From assembly GCF_014203015.1 (NCBI RefSeq), contig NZ_JACHIB010000001.1, forward strand, positions 186,001 to 250,000: a DNA stretch of 64,000 nucleotides, written 5' to 3'. The position numbers and the translations under genes were made by a program. The notes beneath the pieces are model-generated. The model did no database searches. It was not told the origin of the DNA and saw only the letters and a program-made list of their open reading frames with translations. Position 1 is the stretch's first letter, and every line of letters starts with the position of its first letter. This DNA comes from Castellaniella defragrans. GTDB taxonomy: Bacteria > Pseudomonadota > Gammaproteobacteria > Burkholderiales > Burkholderiaceae_B. Positions 37,686-47,729 of this stretch are shown in pieces.

Positions 37686-38336
37686 TCAATGGGCCTGTCC
37701 GTCGGGGGATTCCACGGCCGGCAGGTCCATCTGCGTCTGGGGCGGCAGGCCGGGCGGCGCCACCACCCCCATGGACACGATGTATTTCAGTGCCGTTTCC
37801 ACCGACATGTCGAGCACCTGGACATCGGCGCGCGGCATCATCAGGAAGAAGCCCGACGTCGGATTGGGCGTCGTGGGCACGTAGACGCTGACGAAATCGC
37901 CGTCCAGCAGCGCGGCGATCTCGGTGCAGGGGGTGCCGGTCAGGAAGCCGATGGTCCAGGCGCCCTGGCGCGGATACTGCACCAGCACGGCCTCGCGGAA
38001 GGCCTGGCCGTTGGGCGCGAACACGGTGTCGCTGACCTGCTTGACCGAATTATAAATGGAGCGCACCAGGGGGATGCGCCCCAGCAGGGATTCCCAGCGC
38101 GACAGGATGGCACGGCCGATGAAATTGGCGCAGAACAGCCCCGTGAGCAGGATCACGGCCAGGACCAGGACCAGCTCGAACCCCGGGATCGCCACCCCGA
38201 ACAGGGCCTCGGGCGAGAGGAACGAAGGCACCAGGGACATGAGGGTGCCGATCAGGATGGTCAGCACCCAGACCGTGGCCACCAGCGGCAGCCAGATCAG
38301 CAGGCCGGTGATGAAGTAGCGTTTGAGAAAGCGCAT
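37686..38336 (-). CDS. DUF502 family membrane protein
   Basis: This 216-residue protein has two membrane helices ([20 protein letters not shown] and [20 protein letters not shown]) and the DUF502 segment [24 protein letters not shown] and [14 protein letters not shown]-like [15 protein letters not shown]. It is always found next to aspS and fmdB in betaproteobacteria. The function is unknown. Confidence 0.9.
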   Translation of the reverse strand: MRFLKRYFITGLLIWLPLVATVWVLTILIGTLMSLVPSFLSPEALFGVAIPGFELVLVLAVILLTGLFCANFIGRAILSRWESLLGRIPLVRSIYNSVKQVSDTVFAPNGQAFREAVLVQYPRQGAWTIGFLTGTPCTEIAALLDGDFVSVYVPTTPNPTSGFFLMMPRADVQVLDMSVETALKYIVSMGVVAPPGLPPQTQMDLPAVESPDGQAH

Positions 38337-38348
38337 GGATTCCCGGAA

Positions 38349-38636
38349 TCAGCCCGACGTCGAGGCGGGCGGGGTGCCGCCGGAGGCGGGGGCCGCGGCC
38401 GCTGCCGGCGCGGCGCCGCCCGCCGCATCGGCGGATTTGGGCGCGGGTTTGCCGCCGCCGCGGAAATCGGTGGCGTACCAGCCGGTGCCCTTGAGGCGGA
38501 AGCCGGCCGCGGTCACCTGTTTTTCGTAGGCGTCCTCGCCGCAGGCCGGACAGGTCTTCAGCGGGGGATCGGAGATTTTCCGCAGCACGTCCTGCTCATG
38601 GCCGCAGCGGCTGCAACGATAGGCGTAGATAGGCAC
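38349..38636 (-). CDS. FmdB family zinc-ribbon protein
   Basis: The 95-residue protein has an N-terminal zinc ribbon with C8, C11, C29 and C32 (YAYRCSRCGHEQD and KTCPACG) and a disordered Ala/Gly/Pro tail. It starts with GTG. FmdB-type ribbons are thought to be regulatory. It lies 12 bp upstream of the DUF502 gene and forms an operon with it and aspS. Confidence 0.9.
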   Translation of the reverse strand: MPIYAYRCSRCGHEQDVLRKISDPPLKTCPACGEDAYEKQVTAAGFRLKGTGWYATDFRGGGKPAPKSADAAGGAAPAAAAAPASGGTPPASTSG

Positions 38637-38681
38637 AGCGATGATTCCGAAATGATCGACGGCCTGGATTTTAATCCTTTT

Positions 38682-38750
38682 GGCGCAAGGCCCCCCGCGG
38701 GGGGCGCGTTTCGCCCCGGGGCGGCTCGGCGGCGGAACGGGCCTTGCGCC
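38682..38750 (-). repeat. Dispersed intergenic repeat, family 2, copy 3 (inverted, with 11-bp terminal repeats)
   Basis: GGCGCAAGGCC (38682-38692) and GGCCTTGCGCC (38740-38750) are perfect inverted ends. Between them is a GCGAAACGCGCCCCCCGCGG-type core (minus strand), shared with copies at 2690 and 50046. It lies between fmdB and the antiporter gene. Confidence 0.6.
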
Positions 38751-38766
38751 GCCGTGTCCGCACGCG

Positions 38767-40044
38767 TCAGCCGAACGAATTGGGCAGCATGAACATCGCG
38801 GCCGCGACCAGCGTGGGCACGGCGGCGGCGGCGAGCAGGCGCAGGGGCGAGATGGTGCCGTCGCCGAAGCAGCCTTTCAGGATGGAAAAGCCGGCCGGGT
38901 TGGGCGCGTTGGCGATCACGGTCAGGCCGCCGCCCGTGACCGAGCCGGCCACCAGCATGTAGCGCCAGAGGTCGCCGGTGCCTTCGACCAGCGAGCCCAG
39001 GTAGGTCAGGGCCGCGTTGTCGGTGATCGCCGTCAGGGCCGTGGCGCCCAGGTACAGGACGTAGGGCGACAGGCCGCCCAGCAGGTCCTGCAGCCACCAC
39101 TGCTGCAGGCCGCCCAGCACCACCAGGCCGGCGAGGAAGAAGCCGACCATCAGGCCCTCGCGCAGCAGCAGCGGCGACTGGTGCCGCTTGTAGGCGTGGG
39201 CGTAGCCGATGAACAGCACCAGCAGGGCCATGAAGATCTGCATGTGGTGCGAGGCCAGCACGACGCACACCAGGAACAGCACGTGCACGGCCATGACCAC
39301 CGGGGACACCGGCGGGCGGCGCTCGCCCTCGTCCTCCCGGACGCCGATGCTGCCGTTGAGCAGGAAGGGCCGGCAGATCAGCGTCAGGACGAACCCGTTG
39401 AACAGCACGGCGATCGCCGCGCGCCAGCCGAAATGGGTGGCCATGAAGGCCGTGTCCCAGCCGAAGGTATGGGCCACCATCAGCACCGGCGGCGCGGCGT
39501 AGGCGGTCAGCACCCCGCCGATGGACACGTTGACGAACAGCACGCCGACGGTCAGGTACTTGAAGCCGTCCTGGCCGGGCCGGCGGAAATAGGCCTGGCG
39601 CAGCAGCAGGGCGGCCAGGGTCATGGCGGCCGGCTCGGTGATCAGCGAACCCGACAGCGGCACCAGGGTCATGATGACGAAGAAGCGCGACAGCTCGCCG
39701 GCCACGGGCAGCAGGCGCGACACCAGATCGACCATCAGGCGGACCAGCTCGATGATGGGCCGGCTGGCCGCCACCACCATGATCACGAAGACGAAGGCCG
39801 GCTCGGTGAAGTTGCGCGTGTCGAGGTATTCGACCGCGCCGTGCACCCCCAGGGTCAGCGCCATCCACACGAACAGCGCACAGGCCCAGACGCCGAACAC
39901 GGCCTCGACCTCGGACAGCAGGTGCCACAGTCCGGCGTGCGGTCCGCCCCGGTTGGCCAGCCGGGCGAAGACGGGTACGGAGAACGTGTGGATGATGGCG
40001 ATGGCAAACAGAATGCTTGCCACGACCTCGGTGTGACTGACCAT
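38767..40044 (-). CDS. Putative Na+/H+ antiporter (Na_H_antiport_3-like)
   Basis: This 425-residue membrane protein has about eleven helices, with EPAAMTLAALLLRQAYF, NVSIGGVLTAYAAPPVLMVA and TAITDNAALTYLGSLV as conserved in the putative antiporter family related to the NhaD/ArsB ion transporter group. It is monocistronic. Cation specificity is inferred only. Confidence 0.8.
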   Translation of the reverse strand: MVSHTEVVASILFAIAIIHTFSVPVFARLANRGGPHAGLWHLLSEVEAVFGVWACALFVWMALTLGVHGAVEYLDTRNFTEPAFVFVIMVVAASRPIIELVRLMVDLVSRLLPVAGELSRFFVIMTLVPLSGSLITEPAAMTLAALLLRQAYFRRPGQDGFKYLTVGVLFVNVSIGGVLTAYAAPPVLMVAHTFGWDTAFMATHFGWRAAIAVLFNGFVLTLICRPFLLNGSIGVREDEGERRPPVSPVVMAVHVLFLVCVVLASHHMQIFMALLVLFIGYAHAYKRHQSPLLLREGLMVGFFLAGLVVLGGLQQWWLQDLLGGLSPYVLYLGATALTAITDNAALTYLGSLVEGTGDLWRYMLVAGSVTGGGLTVIANAPNPAGFSILKGCFGDGTISPLRLLAAAAVPTLVAAAMFMLPNSFG

Positions 40045-40077
40045 GTCCGGGTCCTGTGTGAGAGGCTGAAGAGGGAT

Positions 40078-41691
40078 TCAGGCGTTGCCCAGGATCAGGC
40101 GCGCGCCCTTTTCGGCAATCATGATCGTCGGCGAGTTGGTGTTGCCCGAGGTGATGACCGGCATGATGGACGCGTCGATCACCCGCAGGCTTTCCAGCCC
40201 CCGGACACGCAGCTCCGGATCCACCACGGCCAACGGATCGACGCCCATTTTACATGTGCCCACCGGATGGAAGATGGTGGTGCCGATGTCGCCCGCGGCG
40301 GCCTCCAGCGCTTCCTGGCTCTGGACGGCGTCGCCCGGCAGGTATTCGCGGGGCTGGTAGCGCGCCATCGCCGGCTGGGCCATGATGCGCCGCGTCAGGC
40401 GCAGGGCGTCGGCCGCCACGGCGCGGTCCTCCGGGGTCTGCAGGTAGTTGCAGAGGATGTCCGGCGCGTCGGCGGCATTGGGCGAGACGATGCGCACGTA
40501 GCCCCGGCTGCCGGGCTGCAGGTTGCAGACCGAGGCCGTCAGGGCCGGGAAGTCGTGCAGCGGATCGCCGAACTTGTCCAGCGACAGGGGCTGGACGTGG
40601 TATTCCAGATTGGGGCGCGGGCGCGACGGATCCGAGCGCGCGAAGGCCCCCAGCTGCGAGGGCGCCATGGACAGCGGCCCGCTGCGGAACAGGCCGTACT
40701 GCAGGCCCATCCAGGCCTTGCCGTGCCAGGAATTCACCAGGGTGTTGAGGGTGCGGGCGCCCCGCAGACGGTAGATCATGCGCAGCTGGAGATGGTCCTG
40801 GAGGTTTTCCCCCACGCCGGGCAGGTCCAGCACCACCGGCACGCCCAGCTTGCGCAGGCGTTCGGCCGAGCCGACGCCGGAGACCTGGAGCAGCTGGGGC
40901 GAGCCGATCGCCCCGGCCGCCAGGATGAGCTCCCGCCGCGCCACGGCCCGCAGCCGGCCGCCCTCGCCCACGCAATCGACCCCGGTGGCGCGGCGCCCGG
41001 AGAAGCGGATGCGCTCCACCCGCACGCCGGTCATCACGCGCAGCGTGTTGCGGTGCATGACGGGGCGCAGGAAGGCCTTGGCCGCGTTCCAGCGCACGCC
41101 GCGGCGCTGGTTGACCTCGAAGTAGTTGCAGCCGGCGTTGTCGCCGCGGTTGAAGTCGTCGGTGCGCTCGATGCCCGCCTGGGCCGCCGCCTCGCGGAAG
41201 GCGTCGAGCACGTCCCAGCGCAGGCGCTGCGGCTCGACCCGCCAGGTGCCCGAGGCGCCGTGGAATTCGCTGGCCCCGGCGTGATGGTCCTCGACGTCCT
41301 TGAACAGCGGCAGCACGTCGGCCCAGGACCAGCCCGGATTGCCCAGCGCCGCCCAGCCGTCGTAGTCGGCGGCCTGACCGCGCACGTAGAGCATGCCGTT
41401 GATGGAGGACGAGCCGCCCAGCACCCGGCCGCGCGGATAGCCCAGCGAGCGGTAGTTCAGGCCCGGATCCGGCAGGGTGTGGTAGCACCAGTCGGTGCGC
41501 GGATTGCCGATGCAGTACAGGTAGCCGACCGGGATGTGGATCCAGCGCCAGTCGTCGGCGCCGCCCGCTTCGAGCAGCAGGACGCGGTGCTCGCGCGACA
41601 GGCGGTTGGCCAGCAGGCAGCCGGCCGAGCCGGCCCCCACGATGACGTAATCGAATTCCAGCGCGGCGGCGTCCGTCGTTCCTGCGGTCAT
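40078..41691 (-). CDS. GMC family FAD-dependent oxidoreductase (choline/alcohol dehydrogenase-like)
   Basis: The 537-residue flavoprotein has the N-terminal FAD motif [17 protein letters not shown], the GMC signature [18 protein letters not shown], catalytic His in [13 protein letters not shown] and Asn in [17 protein letters not shown]. It oxidises an alcohol; the substrate is unknown and a betA role is not supported by neighbours. The ATG at 41691 has GGAGGAG upstream and excludes a 23-residue basic extension. Confidence 0.9.
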   Translation of the reverse strand: MTAGTTDAAALEFDYVIVGAGSAGCLLANRLSREHRVLLLEAGGADDWRWIHIPVGYLYCIGNPRTDWCYHTLPDPGLNYRSLGYPRGRVLGGSSSINGMLYVRGQAADYDGWAALGNPGWSWADVLPLFKDVEDHHAGASEFHGASGTWRVEPQRLRWDVLDAFREAAAQAGIERTDDFNRGDNAGCNYFEVNQRRGVRWNAAKAFLRPVMHRNTLRVMTGVRVERIRFSGRRATGVDCVGEGGRLRAVARRELILAAGAIGSPQLLQVSGVGSAERLRKLGVPVVLDLPGVGENLQDHLQLRMIYRLRGARTLNTLVNSWHGKAWMGLQYGLFRSGPLSMAPSQLGAFARSDPSRPRPNLEYHVQPLSLDKFGDPLHDFPALTASVCNLQPGSRGYVRIVSPNAADAPDILCNYLQTPEDRAVAADALRLTRRIMAQPAMARYQPREYLPGDAVQSQEALEAAAGDIGTTIFHPVGTCKMGVDPLAVVDPELRVRGLESLRVIDASIMPVITSGNTNSPTIMIAEKGARLILGNA

Positions 41692-41782
41692 GGCGTGCGG
41701 TCTCCTCCGGCGCCTGGAAGCGGCTCCGTTGTTTACTAATGGAAACCAGTCTAGCCGCAACGCCGCTGCGGCGCCAGACGGC

Positions 41783-42736
41783 CTACAGCCAGGGACGCAG
41801 GACCGTGCCGGCCAGGGCGGCGGCGATCAGCAGCACGCCGACCTGCATGTTGGAGCGGAACAGGCGCAGGCCGCGTTCCGGGTGGCGCACGTCGAAGACG
41901 CGCACCTGCCAGGCGAAGTGGCCGGCGATGACGGCCATGCCCAGGTAGTAGGGCCAGTCCATGCCCATGCCCCAGCCCGACGCGGTCCACAAGGCCGCCG
42001 TGGCGGCGTACATGCCGCCGATCCAGGCCCGGCCCTGGTCGCCGAAGCGCATGGCGACCGACTTCAGGCCCAGCATGCGGTCGTCGCGCAGGTCGATGTA
42101 GGCATAGATGGCGTCGTAGCCGATCTGCCACAGCACCGCCCCCAGCCACATGGCCACGGCGTACCAGGGCACCGCGTCGCGCGTGTCGGACCAGGCCATC
42201 AGCATGCCCCAGTTGAAGGCCGCCCCCAGCACAGCCTGCGGCCAGTAGGTGTAGCGCTTGCACAGGGGATAGATCACCACCAGCGGCAGCAGCGCCAGCG
42301 CCAGCCAGCGGCTGGTGGCGTTGATGGCCAGCAGCAGCGTGGCGCTGACCAGCAGCTGCGCCACGGCGAACCACAGCGCCGCCCGCAGCGTGAGCTGGCC
42401 GCTGGTCAGGGGGCGGAAGCGCGTGCGTTCGACGCGGTGGTCGAAATCCCGGTCGAAGATGTCGTTGAAGGTGCAGCCCACGCCGCGCATCAGCAGCGCC
42501 CCCACGGAGAACACCGCGATGCGCCACAGGGTGGGCATGCCGTCGGCCGCCTGGACCAGCGCGGCCAGCGCCGGCAGCAGGGTCAGCCAGGTGCCGACGG
42601 GCCGGTCCAGCCGGCACAGGCGCGCGTAGGGTCCCCAGGACGCGGGCAGCCAGCGGGCCACCCAGTCGTCGAAGCGCATGTCCGACAGATCGGGGGCGGC
42701 CCGCTCCGGGCGCGAGGAGGAGCCGTCCGCCGTCAT
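41783..42736 (-). CDS. ubiA: 4-hydroxybenzoate octaprenyltransferase
   Basis: UbiA prenylates 4-hydroxybenzoate in ubiquinone synthesis. The 317-residue membrane protein has the two Asp-rich motifs, NDIFDRDFD (first) and YDAIYAYIDLRDD (second), and about eight helices. The ATG at 42736 overlaps the aminotransferase stop (ATGA), so translation is coupled. Confidence 0.95.
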   Translation of the reverse strand: MTADGSSSRPERAAPDLSDMRFDDWVARWLPASWGPYARLCRLDRPVGTWLTLLPALAALVQAADGMPTLWRIAVFSVGALLMRGVGCTFNDIFDRDFDHRVERTRFRPLTSGQLTLRAALWFAVAQLLVSATLLLAINATSRWLALALLPLVVIYPLCKRYTYWPQAVLGAAFNWGMLMAWSDTRDAVPWYAVAMWLGAVLWQIGYDAIYAYIDLRDDRMLGLKSVAMRFGDQGRAWIGGMYAATAALWTASGWGMGMDWPYYLGMAVIAGHFAWQVRVFDVRHPERGLRLFRSNMQVGVLLIAAALAGTVLRPWL

Positions 42737-43941
42737 GCGTGCTCGGGCGCCGGACCGATGAGCTCGCCCAGCGTGCGCACGCCGGCGCGGATGCGGTCCT
42801 CGGGCACGGTGACGAAGCTCAGGCGCAGGGTGTTCGCCGGCGCGCCGGCCCCGGCGTAGAACGGCGCGCCCGGCACGAAGGCGACGTTGCGCTGGATCGC
42901 CGCCTGCAGCAGCTGCGCGGTGTCGATGGACGGGCGCAGCGTGACCCAGATGAACATGCCGCCTTCCGGGCGCGTCCAGCGCGCGTCGGACGGGAAATGG
43001 GCCTGCAGGGCGTCGAGCATGTAGCCGCACTGGCGGCGGTAGAGCTCGCGCACTTTGGGCAGGTGTTCGCGCAGGAAGCCGCCGCGCACGGCCTCGTGCA
43101 CCGCCATCTGGGTGACCGTCGCGGTGTGCAGGTCGGTGGCCTGCTTGATCTGCACGAGCTTGGAGATGATGGGGCGCGGCGCCACGACGTAGCCCAGGCG
43201 CATGCCGGGCGCCAGGACCTTGGAGAAGGTGCCCAGGCGGATCACGGTGGCGCCCGCCGGACGGCCCAGTTCGAGCAGGCCGGGCTGGGGGTCGCCGGCG
43301 TAGCGCAGTTCGCCGTAGGGATCGTCCTCGATGATGGGCAGGTCCAGGCGGGCGCAGCGCTCGACCAGGGCCTGGCGGCGCGCGCGGTCCAGCGTCAGGC
43401 CGGTGGGATTCTGGAAATTGGGCAGCACGTAGATGAAGCGCGCATCGCGGACGAGATCGTCGTCGAGGGCTTCGGGCACCAGGCCGCGCTCGTCGGTGGG
43501 CACGGCCCGGTATTCCGGCTGGAACTGGGAGAACGACTGCAGGGCGCCGAGATAGCTGGGGGCCTCGACCAGCACGGGCGAGCCCTGGTCGATGAACAGC
43601 TTGCCGAGCATGTCCAGCGCCTGCTGCGAGCCCGACACGATCAGGACTTCCTCGGGATCGATGTCCAGCCCCGGGCGGGACAGGTCCTGGGCCACCCACT
43701 CGCGCAGCGGCGTGTAGCCCTCGGTGCGGCCGTACTGCAGCGCCGTGGCGCCCTGCGTGGCCAGCACCTTGTCGAAGGCCGCGCGCAGTTCGGCGATGGG
43801 GAACCCCTCGGGCGAAGGCAGGCCGCCGGCGAACGAGATGACCTCGGGCCGTTCGGTGATCTTGAGGATTTCGCGGATGGCCGAACTGGTGAGCCGGTTG
43901 GCGCGTTGGGAGAAAAGCGTGCGGGAAACGGACGTGTCCAT
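42733..43941 (-). CDS. PLP-dependent aminotransferase, class I/II (2-aminoadipate transaminase-like)
   Basis: The 402-residue fold-type I enzyme begins with ISFAGGLPSPEGFP and has DDPYGELRYAG and the Schiff-base lysine in GTFSKVLAPGMRLGY. It resembles the catalytic half of MocR proteins and LysN-like 2-aminoadipate or kynurenine transaminases, but has no GntR DNA-binding part. Substrate unknown. It is coupled by overlap to ubiA, which is not functionally obvious. Confidence 0.88.
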   Translation of the reverse strand: MDTSVSRTLFSQRANRLTSSAIREILKITERPEVISFAGGLPSPEGFPIAELRAAFDKVLATQGATALQYGRTEGYTPLREWVAQDLSRPGLDIDPEEVLIVSGSQQALDMLGKLFIDQGSPVLVEAPSYLGALQSFSQFQPEYRAVPTDERGLVPEALDDDLVRDARFIYVLPNFQNPTGLTLDRARRQALVERCARLDLPIIEDDPYGELRYAGDPQPGLLELGRPAGATVIRLGTFSKVLAPGMRLGYVVAPRPIISKLVQIKQATDLHTATVTQMAVHEAVRGGFLREHLPKVRELYRRQCGYMLDALQAHFPSDARWTRPEGGMFIWVTLRPSIDTAQLLQAAIQRNVAFVPGAPFYAGAGAPANTLRLSFVTVPEDRIRAGVRTLGELIGPAPEHA

Positions 43942-44117
43942 GATTGATTCCGAATGGGGGCCTGCCTTGTGGGCCGGTCGATTGGAAATCGCCGGCCGGC
44001 CCGGATCTTCGGGCGGTCGGCGCGGGTGAAGCCGTCTATATTAAAGCAAGCGCGCGCCGGCGGCCATGGGCCGCGGTGCCAGAGGTCCGCCCAGGGGTCC
44101 GCCCGGTGGCGCGCCGC

Positions 44118-45044
44118 CTACGGCCGCCGCGCCGCCCCGATGAAAATGGCGGGGTCCACCCGCGCGTCGTTCAGGCTGACGTTCCAGTGCAGGTGCGGCC
44201 CGGTGGCGCGGCCGGTCGCGCCCACCTTGCCCACCACGGCGCCGCGCGCGACTTCGTCGCCCACCTTCACGCCGATGGCCGACAGGTGGCAGAACATGCT
44301 GATGAAGCCCTGCCCGTGGTCGATGAACACGGTCTTGCCGTTGAAGAAATAATCCCCCACCAGCGTCACCCGCCCGGCGGCCGGCGCCTTGACGGGCGTG
44401 CCCGCCGGCACGGCGAAATCCAGGCCCGAGTGCGGGTTGCGCTCCTCGCCGTTGAAGAAGCGCCGCAGGCCGAACGGGCTGGACAGGCGCCCGCCGACGG
44501 GACGGTCCAGCATGACGTTGCTCGGCACGACGCCGTCCCGGTACGTGCGATAGGCGGCCATCTGCAGGTCGAGCTCGCGCTCGATCCGCTTGACGTCGTC
44601 GGGATCGGGCGTGACCTGCCGGCGGTTCTTCAGCGTGATGTGCTGGGCCGCGTATTGCTTGGCGCGGACCTCGAACGCGGCCGCCGGGCCGCCCTGCACC
44701 TGCAGGGACTGGCGCCCCGGCCGGGTACCCAGGGGGATGCCCACCAGGGCGATCCAGGCGCCGTCGCTGTCGCGCACCACCAGGACGCGCCGGCCCTCGT
44801 AGCTGGCCCGCGGCGCCTGGCCGCCGGTGCCCAGGGGCACCACCGCCACGCCGCCCGGCACGGGCGCGTCGAGCGTGCGGCCGATATAGCCCCGCGCGCC
44901 GGCGGGCGCGGCCGCCAGGGCCGCGCCCAGCAGCACCAGGCCGCCGGCCAGGCGGCGCAGGCCCGGACGGGCGACATGCCCGAGGCGCCTGAAATTCCCG
45001 AGGCTTCCGAAATTCCCGAGGCTCCCGAAACTACTGATACGCAT
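44118..45044 (-). CDS. M23 family metallopeptidase (LytM-type, exported)
   Basis: The 308-residue protein has a signal peptide, a beta-rich N-terminal region and a C-terminal M23 domain with zinc ligands in NPHSGLDFAVPAGTPV (H and D) and TGPHLHWNV (HxH). It probably cuts peptidoglycan peptides or regulates a lytic enzyme in the periplasm. The start overlaps the end of cphA by 14 bp. The first 20 residues contain a FGSLGN direct repeat and precede the hydrophobic core, so the true start may lie downstream. Confidence 0.87.
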   Translation of the reverse strand: MRISSFGSLGNFGSLGNFRRLGHVARPGLRRLAGGLVLLGAALAAAPAGARGYIGRTLDAPVPGGVAVVPLGTGGQAPRASYEGRRVLVVRDSDGAWIALVGIPLGTRPGRQSLQVQGGPAAAFEVRAKQYAAQHITLKNRRQVTPDPDDVKRIERELDLQMAAYRTYRDGVVPSNVMLDRPVGGRLSSPFGLRRFFNGEERNPHSGLDFAVPAGTPVKAPAAGRVTLVGDYFFNGKTVFIDHGQGFISMFCHLSAIGVKVGDEVARGAVVGKVGATGRATGPHLHWNVSLNDARVDPAIFIGAARRP

Positions 45045-47664
45045 GCGCTCGCAACACCCCTTCCTTGACGGGGATGATTGTAGCCATCTCCTCGTCCGGC
45101 GGGCCGATGCGCCGGGCGATGTGGGCCAGCGCCTCCTCGACCTGGTCGATCAGGATCAGGCACAGGTCGCCGGGCTCCAGGCTCTCCAGCGCGGCGTCGA
45201 TGGCCAGGAATTCGCCGTGAACCTCCTCCAGGCGGCTCATGCGCCGGGCCGCGCCCAGGCCCTCGCGCAGCAGGGCCAGGACCTCGCCGTCGCCGCGGCC
45301 GCGCTGGCACTGGTCCTGGTACAGGACGATCGTGTCGAACACGTCGCCCAGGATCTCCGTCTGGCGGCGGATATCCTGGTCGCGCCGGTCCCCCGCCCCG
45401 CTGATGACCACGGTGCGGCGCCGCGCGGGCAGGGTCTCGACGGCCTCGGCCAGCGCCAGGATCGCGTCCGGGTTGTGGCCGTAGTCGGCGATCAGCGTGG
45501 CGCCCCGATGGTCGAACACGTTGAAGCGGCCGGGCACCGTGCCGGCGTCGTTGACGAAGGAGGCCAGCCCCGCCTGGATGCGCACCCAGTCCACCCCCAG
45601 CGCCCAGGCCGCGGCGGCGGCCGCCAGGGCGTTCTCGACCTGGAAGCCGATGCGCCCGCCATGGGTCAGGGGCACGGCGGCCAGCTCGATGCGCGTCTCG
45701 GCGCAGGCTTCCGCGAACACCAGGTCGCCCTGGTCCACGAACGCCACCCGGCCGCCCTGCGCCCGGTGGGTCTCGATCACCGGGTGGCGGCCGTCGCGGG
45801 CGAAGAAGGTGACCGCGCCCGGGCAGCCGGCGGCCATGCGGGCGACGATGGGGTCCTGGGCATTGAGGACGGCCATGCCGGCCGGCGCCACGTTCTCGAC
45901 GATGACGCGCTTGACGGTGGCCAGCTCCTCGACGGTGCTGATGTAGTTCAGCCCCAGGTGGTCGCCGATCCCGATGTTGGTCACCACGGCCACGTCGCAG
46001 CGGTCGAAGCCCAGGCCCTCGCGCAGGATGCCGCCGCGCGCGGTCTCGAAGACCGCCATGTCCACGTCCGGATGCAGCAGCACGTTGCGCGCGCTGCGCG
46101 GTCCGCTGCAGTCGCCCGTGTCGATGCGCCGGCTGCCGACGTAGACGCCGTCGGAGTTGGTCATGCCCACGCAGGCGCCGGACTGGGCGCACAGGTGCGC
46201 GAGCAGGCGCACGGTGGTGGTCTTGCCGTTGGTGCCGGTCACCGCCGCCACCGGCACCCGGCCGTTCTCGCCGGCGGGGAACAGCATGTCGATGATGGCG
46301 CTGCCCACGTCGCGCCCCGCGCCGAAGGACGGGCTCAGGTGCATGCGCAGGCCGGGCGCCGCGTTGACCTCGACGACGCAGCCGGTCTCCGGCGCCAGCG
46401 GCTGGTAGACGTCCCGGCTCACCAGATCGATGCCGCAGACGTCCAGGCCCACCATGCGCGCCGCCATCACGGCGCTGGCGGCCAGGTCGGGGTGCACGTG
46501 GTCGGTCACGTCCGTGGCGGTCCCGCCCGTGCTCAGGTTGGCGTTGTTGCGCAGCACCACGCAGACGCCGGGCGCCGGCACCGAGCCGGGGTCGAAGCCC
46601 TGCGAGGCCAGGGTGTTCAGGGCGATCTCGTCGAGCCGGATGCGCGTGAGCGAGGTGCCGTGGCCCTCGCCGCGCAGCGGGTCCTGGTTGACCTGCTCGA
46701 CCAGTTCGGCGATGGTGCGGCGGCCGTCGCCCACCACCTGGGGCGGATCGCGCCGCGCCGCCGCGACCAGGCGGTCGCCCACCACCAGCAGGCGGAAGTC
46801 GTGGCCGGGGAAATAGCGCTCCACCAGCACGCCCGAGCCATGCGCGCGGGCCACGGCATAGGCGGCCATCACCGGCTCGCGCCCCTGCACGTTCACCGCC
46901 ACGCCCTTGCCCTGGTTGCCGTCCAGCGGCTTGACCACGACCGGGCCGCCGATCTCGCAGGCGGCGGCCCAGGCATCCTCGGCGTCCTCCACGCAGCGGC
47001 CCTGCGGCACGCACACGCCGGCCGAGGCGAGCAGCGCCTTGGTCAGGGCCTTGTCCTGGGCGATGGCCTCGGCGATGGCGCCGCTGGCGTCGGTCTCGGC
47101 CGCCTGGATGCGGCGCTGGCGGCGCCCCCAGCCGAACTGCACCAGGCTGCCCTCGGTCAGCCGGCGGTACGGGATGCCCCGGCGCACGGCCGCCTGCACG
47201 ATGGCGCCGGTGCTGGGGCCCAGCCGCAGGTCCTCGTACAGGGCCTTCAGCCCGGCGATCGCCGGCGCGAGGTCGAAGGGCTCGTCGCGCAGCGTGGCCA
47301 TGCACAGCGCCAGCGCCTGGTCGAACGCCAGGCGGCCGACGGCTTCCTCGACGTACTCGATCACCACCTGGTAGACGCCCGTCTCCGGGGTCGGAGCGGT
47401 GCGGCAGAAGGCCACCGGGCAGCCCGCCTGGGCCTGCAGCCGCAAGGCGGCGACCGCCAGGAGGTGGGCCAGCGAATGGGTGCCCTCCAGGCTCGGAGGC
47501 CCCGGCAGGTCGATGTCCGGAAAGCGCGCGCGCAGGCGTGTCTCGAACGCCTCCATGTCGCCGATCGCGCACTCGCTTTCGGAGCAGGCGACGACGGCTT
47601 CGATCGCGGTCTGGCGCGACCACAGGTTGGGCCCGCGCAGGGCCCGGACTCGGGAGACTTCCAT
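45031..47664 (-). CDS. cphA: Cyanophycin synthetase
   Basis: CphA polymerises aspartate and arginine into multi-L-arginyl-poly-L-aspartate, a nitrogen store. From the ATG at 47664 it has 877 residues: an N-terminal domain, an ATP-grasp domain (VVVKPLDGNQGKGV, VEVNAAPGLRMHL), then a Mur-ligase-like domain with an intact P-loop TGTNGKTTT (residues about 476-484) and a complete C-terminal part. Both catalytic modules look functional. It lies 65 bp downstream of a second synthetase on the same strand and overlaps an M23 peptidase gene. Confidence 0.96.
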   Translation of the reverse strand: MEVSRVRALRGPNLWSRQTAIEAVVACSESECAIGDMEAFETRLRARFPDIDLPGPPSLEGTHSLAHLLAVAALRLQAQAGCPVAFCRTAPTPETGVYQVVIEYVEEAVGRLAFDQALALCMATLRDEPFDLAPAIAGLKALYEDLRLGPSTGAIVQAAVRRGIPYRRLTEGSLVQFGWGRRQRRIQAAETDASGAIAEAIAQDKALTKALLASAGVCVPQGRCVEDAEDAWAAACEIGGPVVVKPLDGNQGKGVAVNVQGREPVMAAYAVARAHGSGVLVERYFPGHDFRLLVVGDRLVAAARRDPPQVVGDGRRTIAELVEQVNQDPLRGEGHGTSLTRIRLDEIALNTLASQGFDPGSVPAPGVCVVLRNNANLSTGGTATDVTDHVHPDLAASAVMAARMVGLDVCGIDLVSRDVYQPLAPETGCVVEVNAAPGLRMHLSPSFGAGRDVGSAIIDMLFPAGENGRVPVAAVTGTNGKTTTVRLLAHLCAQSGACVGMTNSDGVYVGSRRIDTGDCSGPRSARNVLLHPDVDMAVFETARGGILREGLGFDRCDVAVVTNIGIGDHLGLNYISTVEELATVKRVIVENVAPAGMAVLNAQDPIVARMAAGCPGAVTFFARDGRHPVIETHRAQGGRVAFVDQGDLVFAEACAETRIELAAVPLTHGGRIGFQVENALAAAAAAWALGVDWVRIQAGLASFVNDAGTVPGRFNVFDHRGATLIADYGHNPDAILALAEAVETLPARRRTVVISGAGDRRDQDIRRQTEILGDVFDTIVLYQDQCQRGRGDGEVLALLREGLGAARRMSRLEEVHGEFLAIDAALESLEPGDLCLILIDQVEEALAHIARRIGPPDEEMATIIPVKEGVLRAHAYQ

Positions 47665-47729
47665 GATGACCAATGTCCTTGGAGGAGTGGGGGCGGGCCC
47701 GGCGGCCAACCCGCCGGACCTGACAGGAA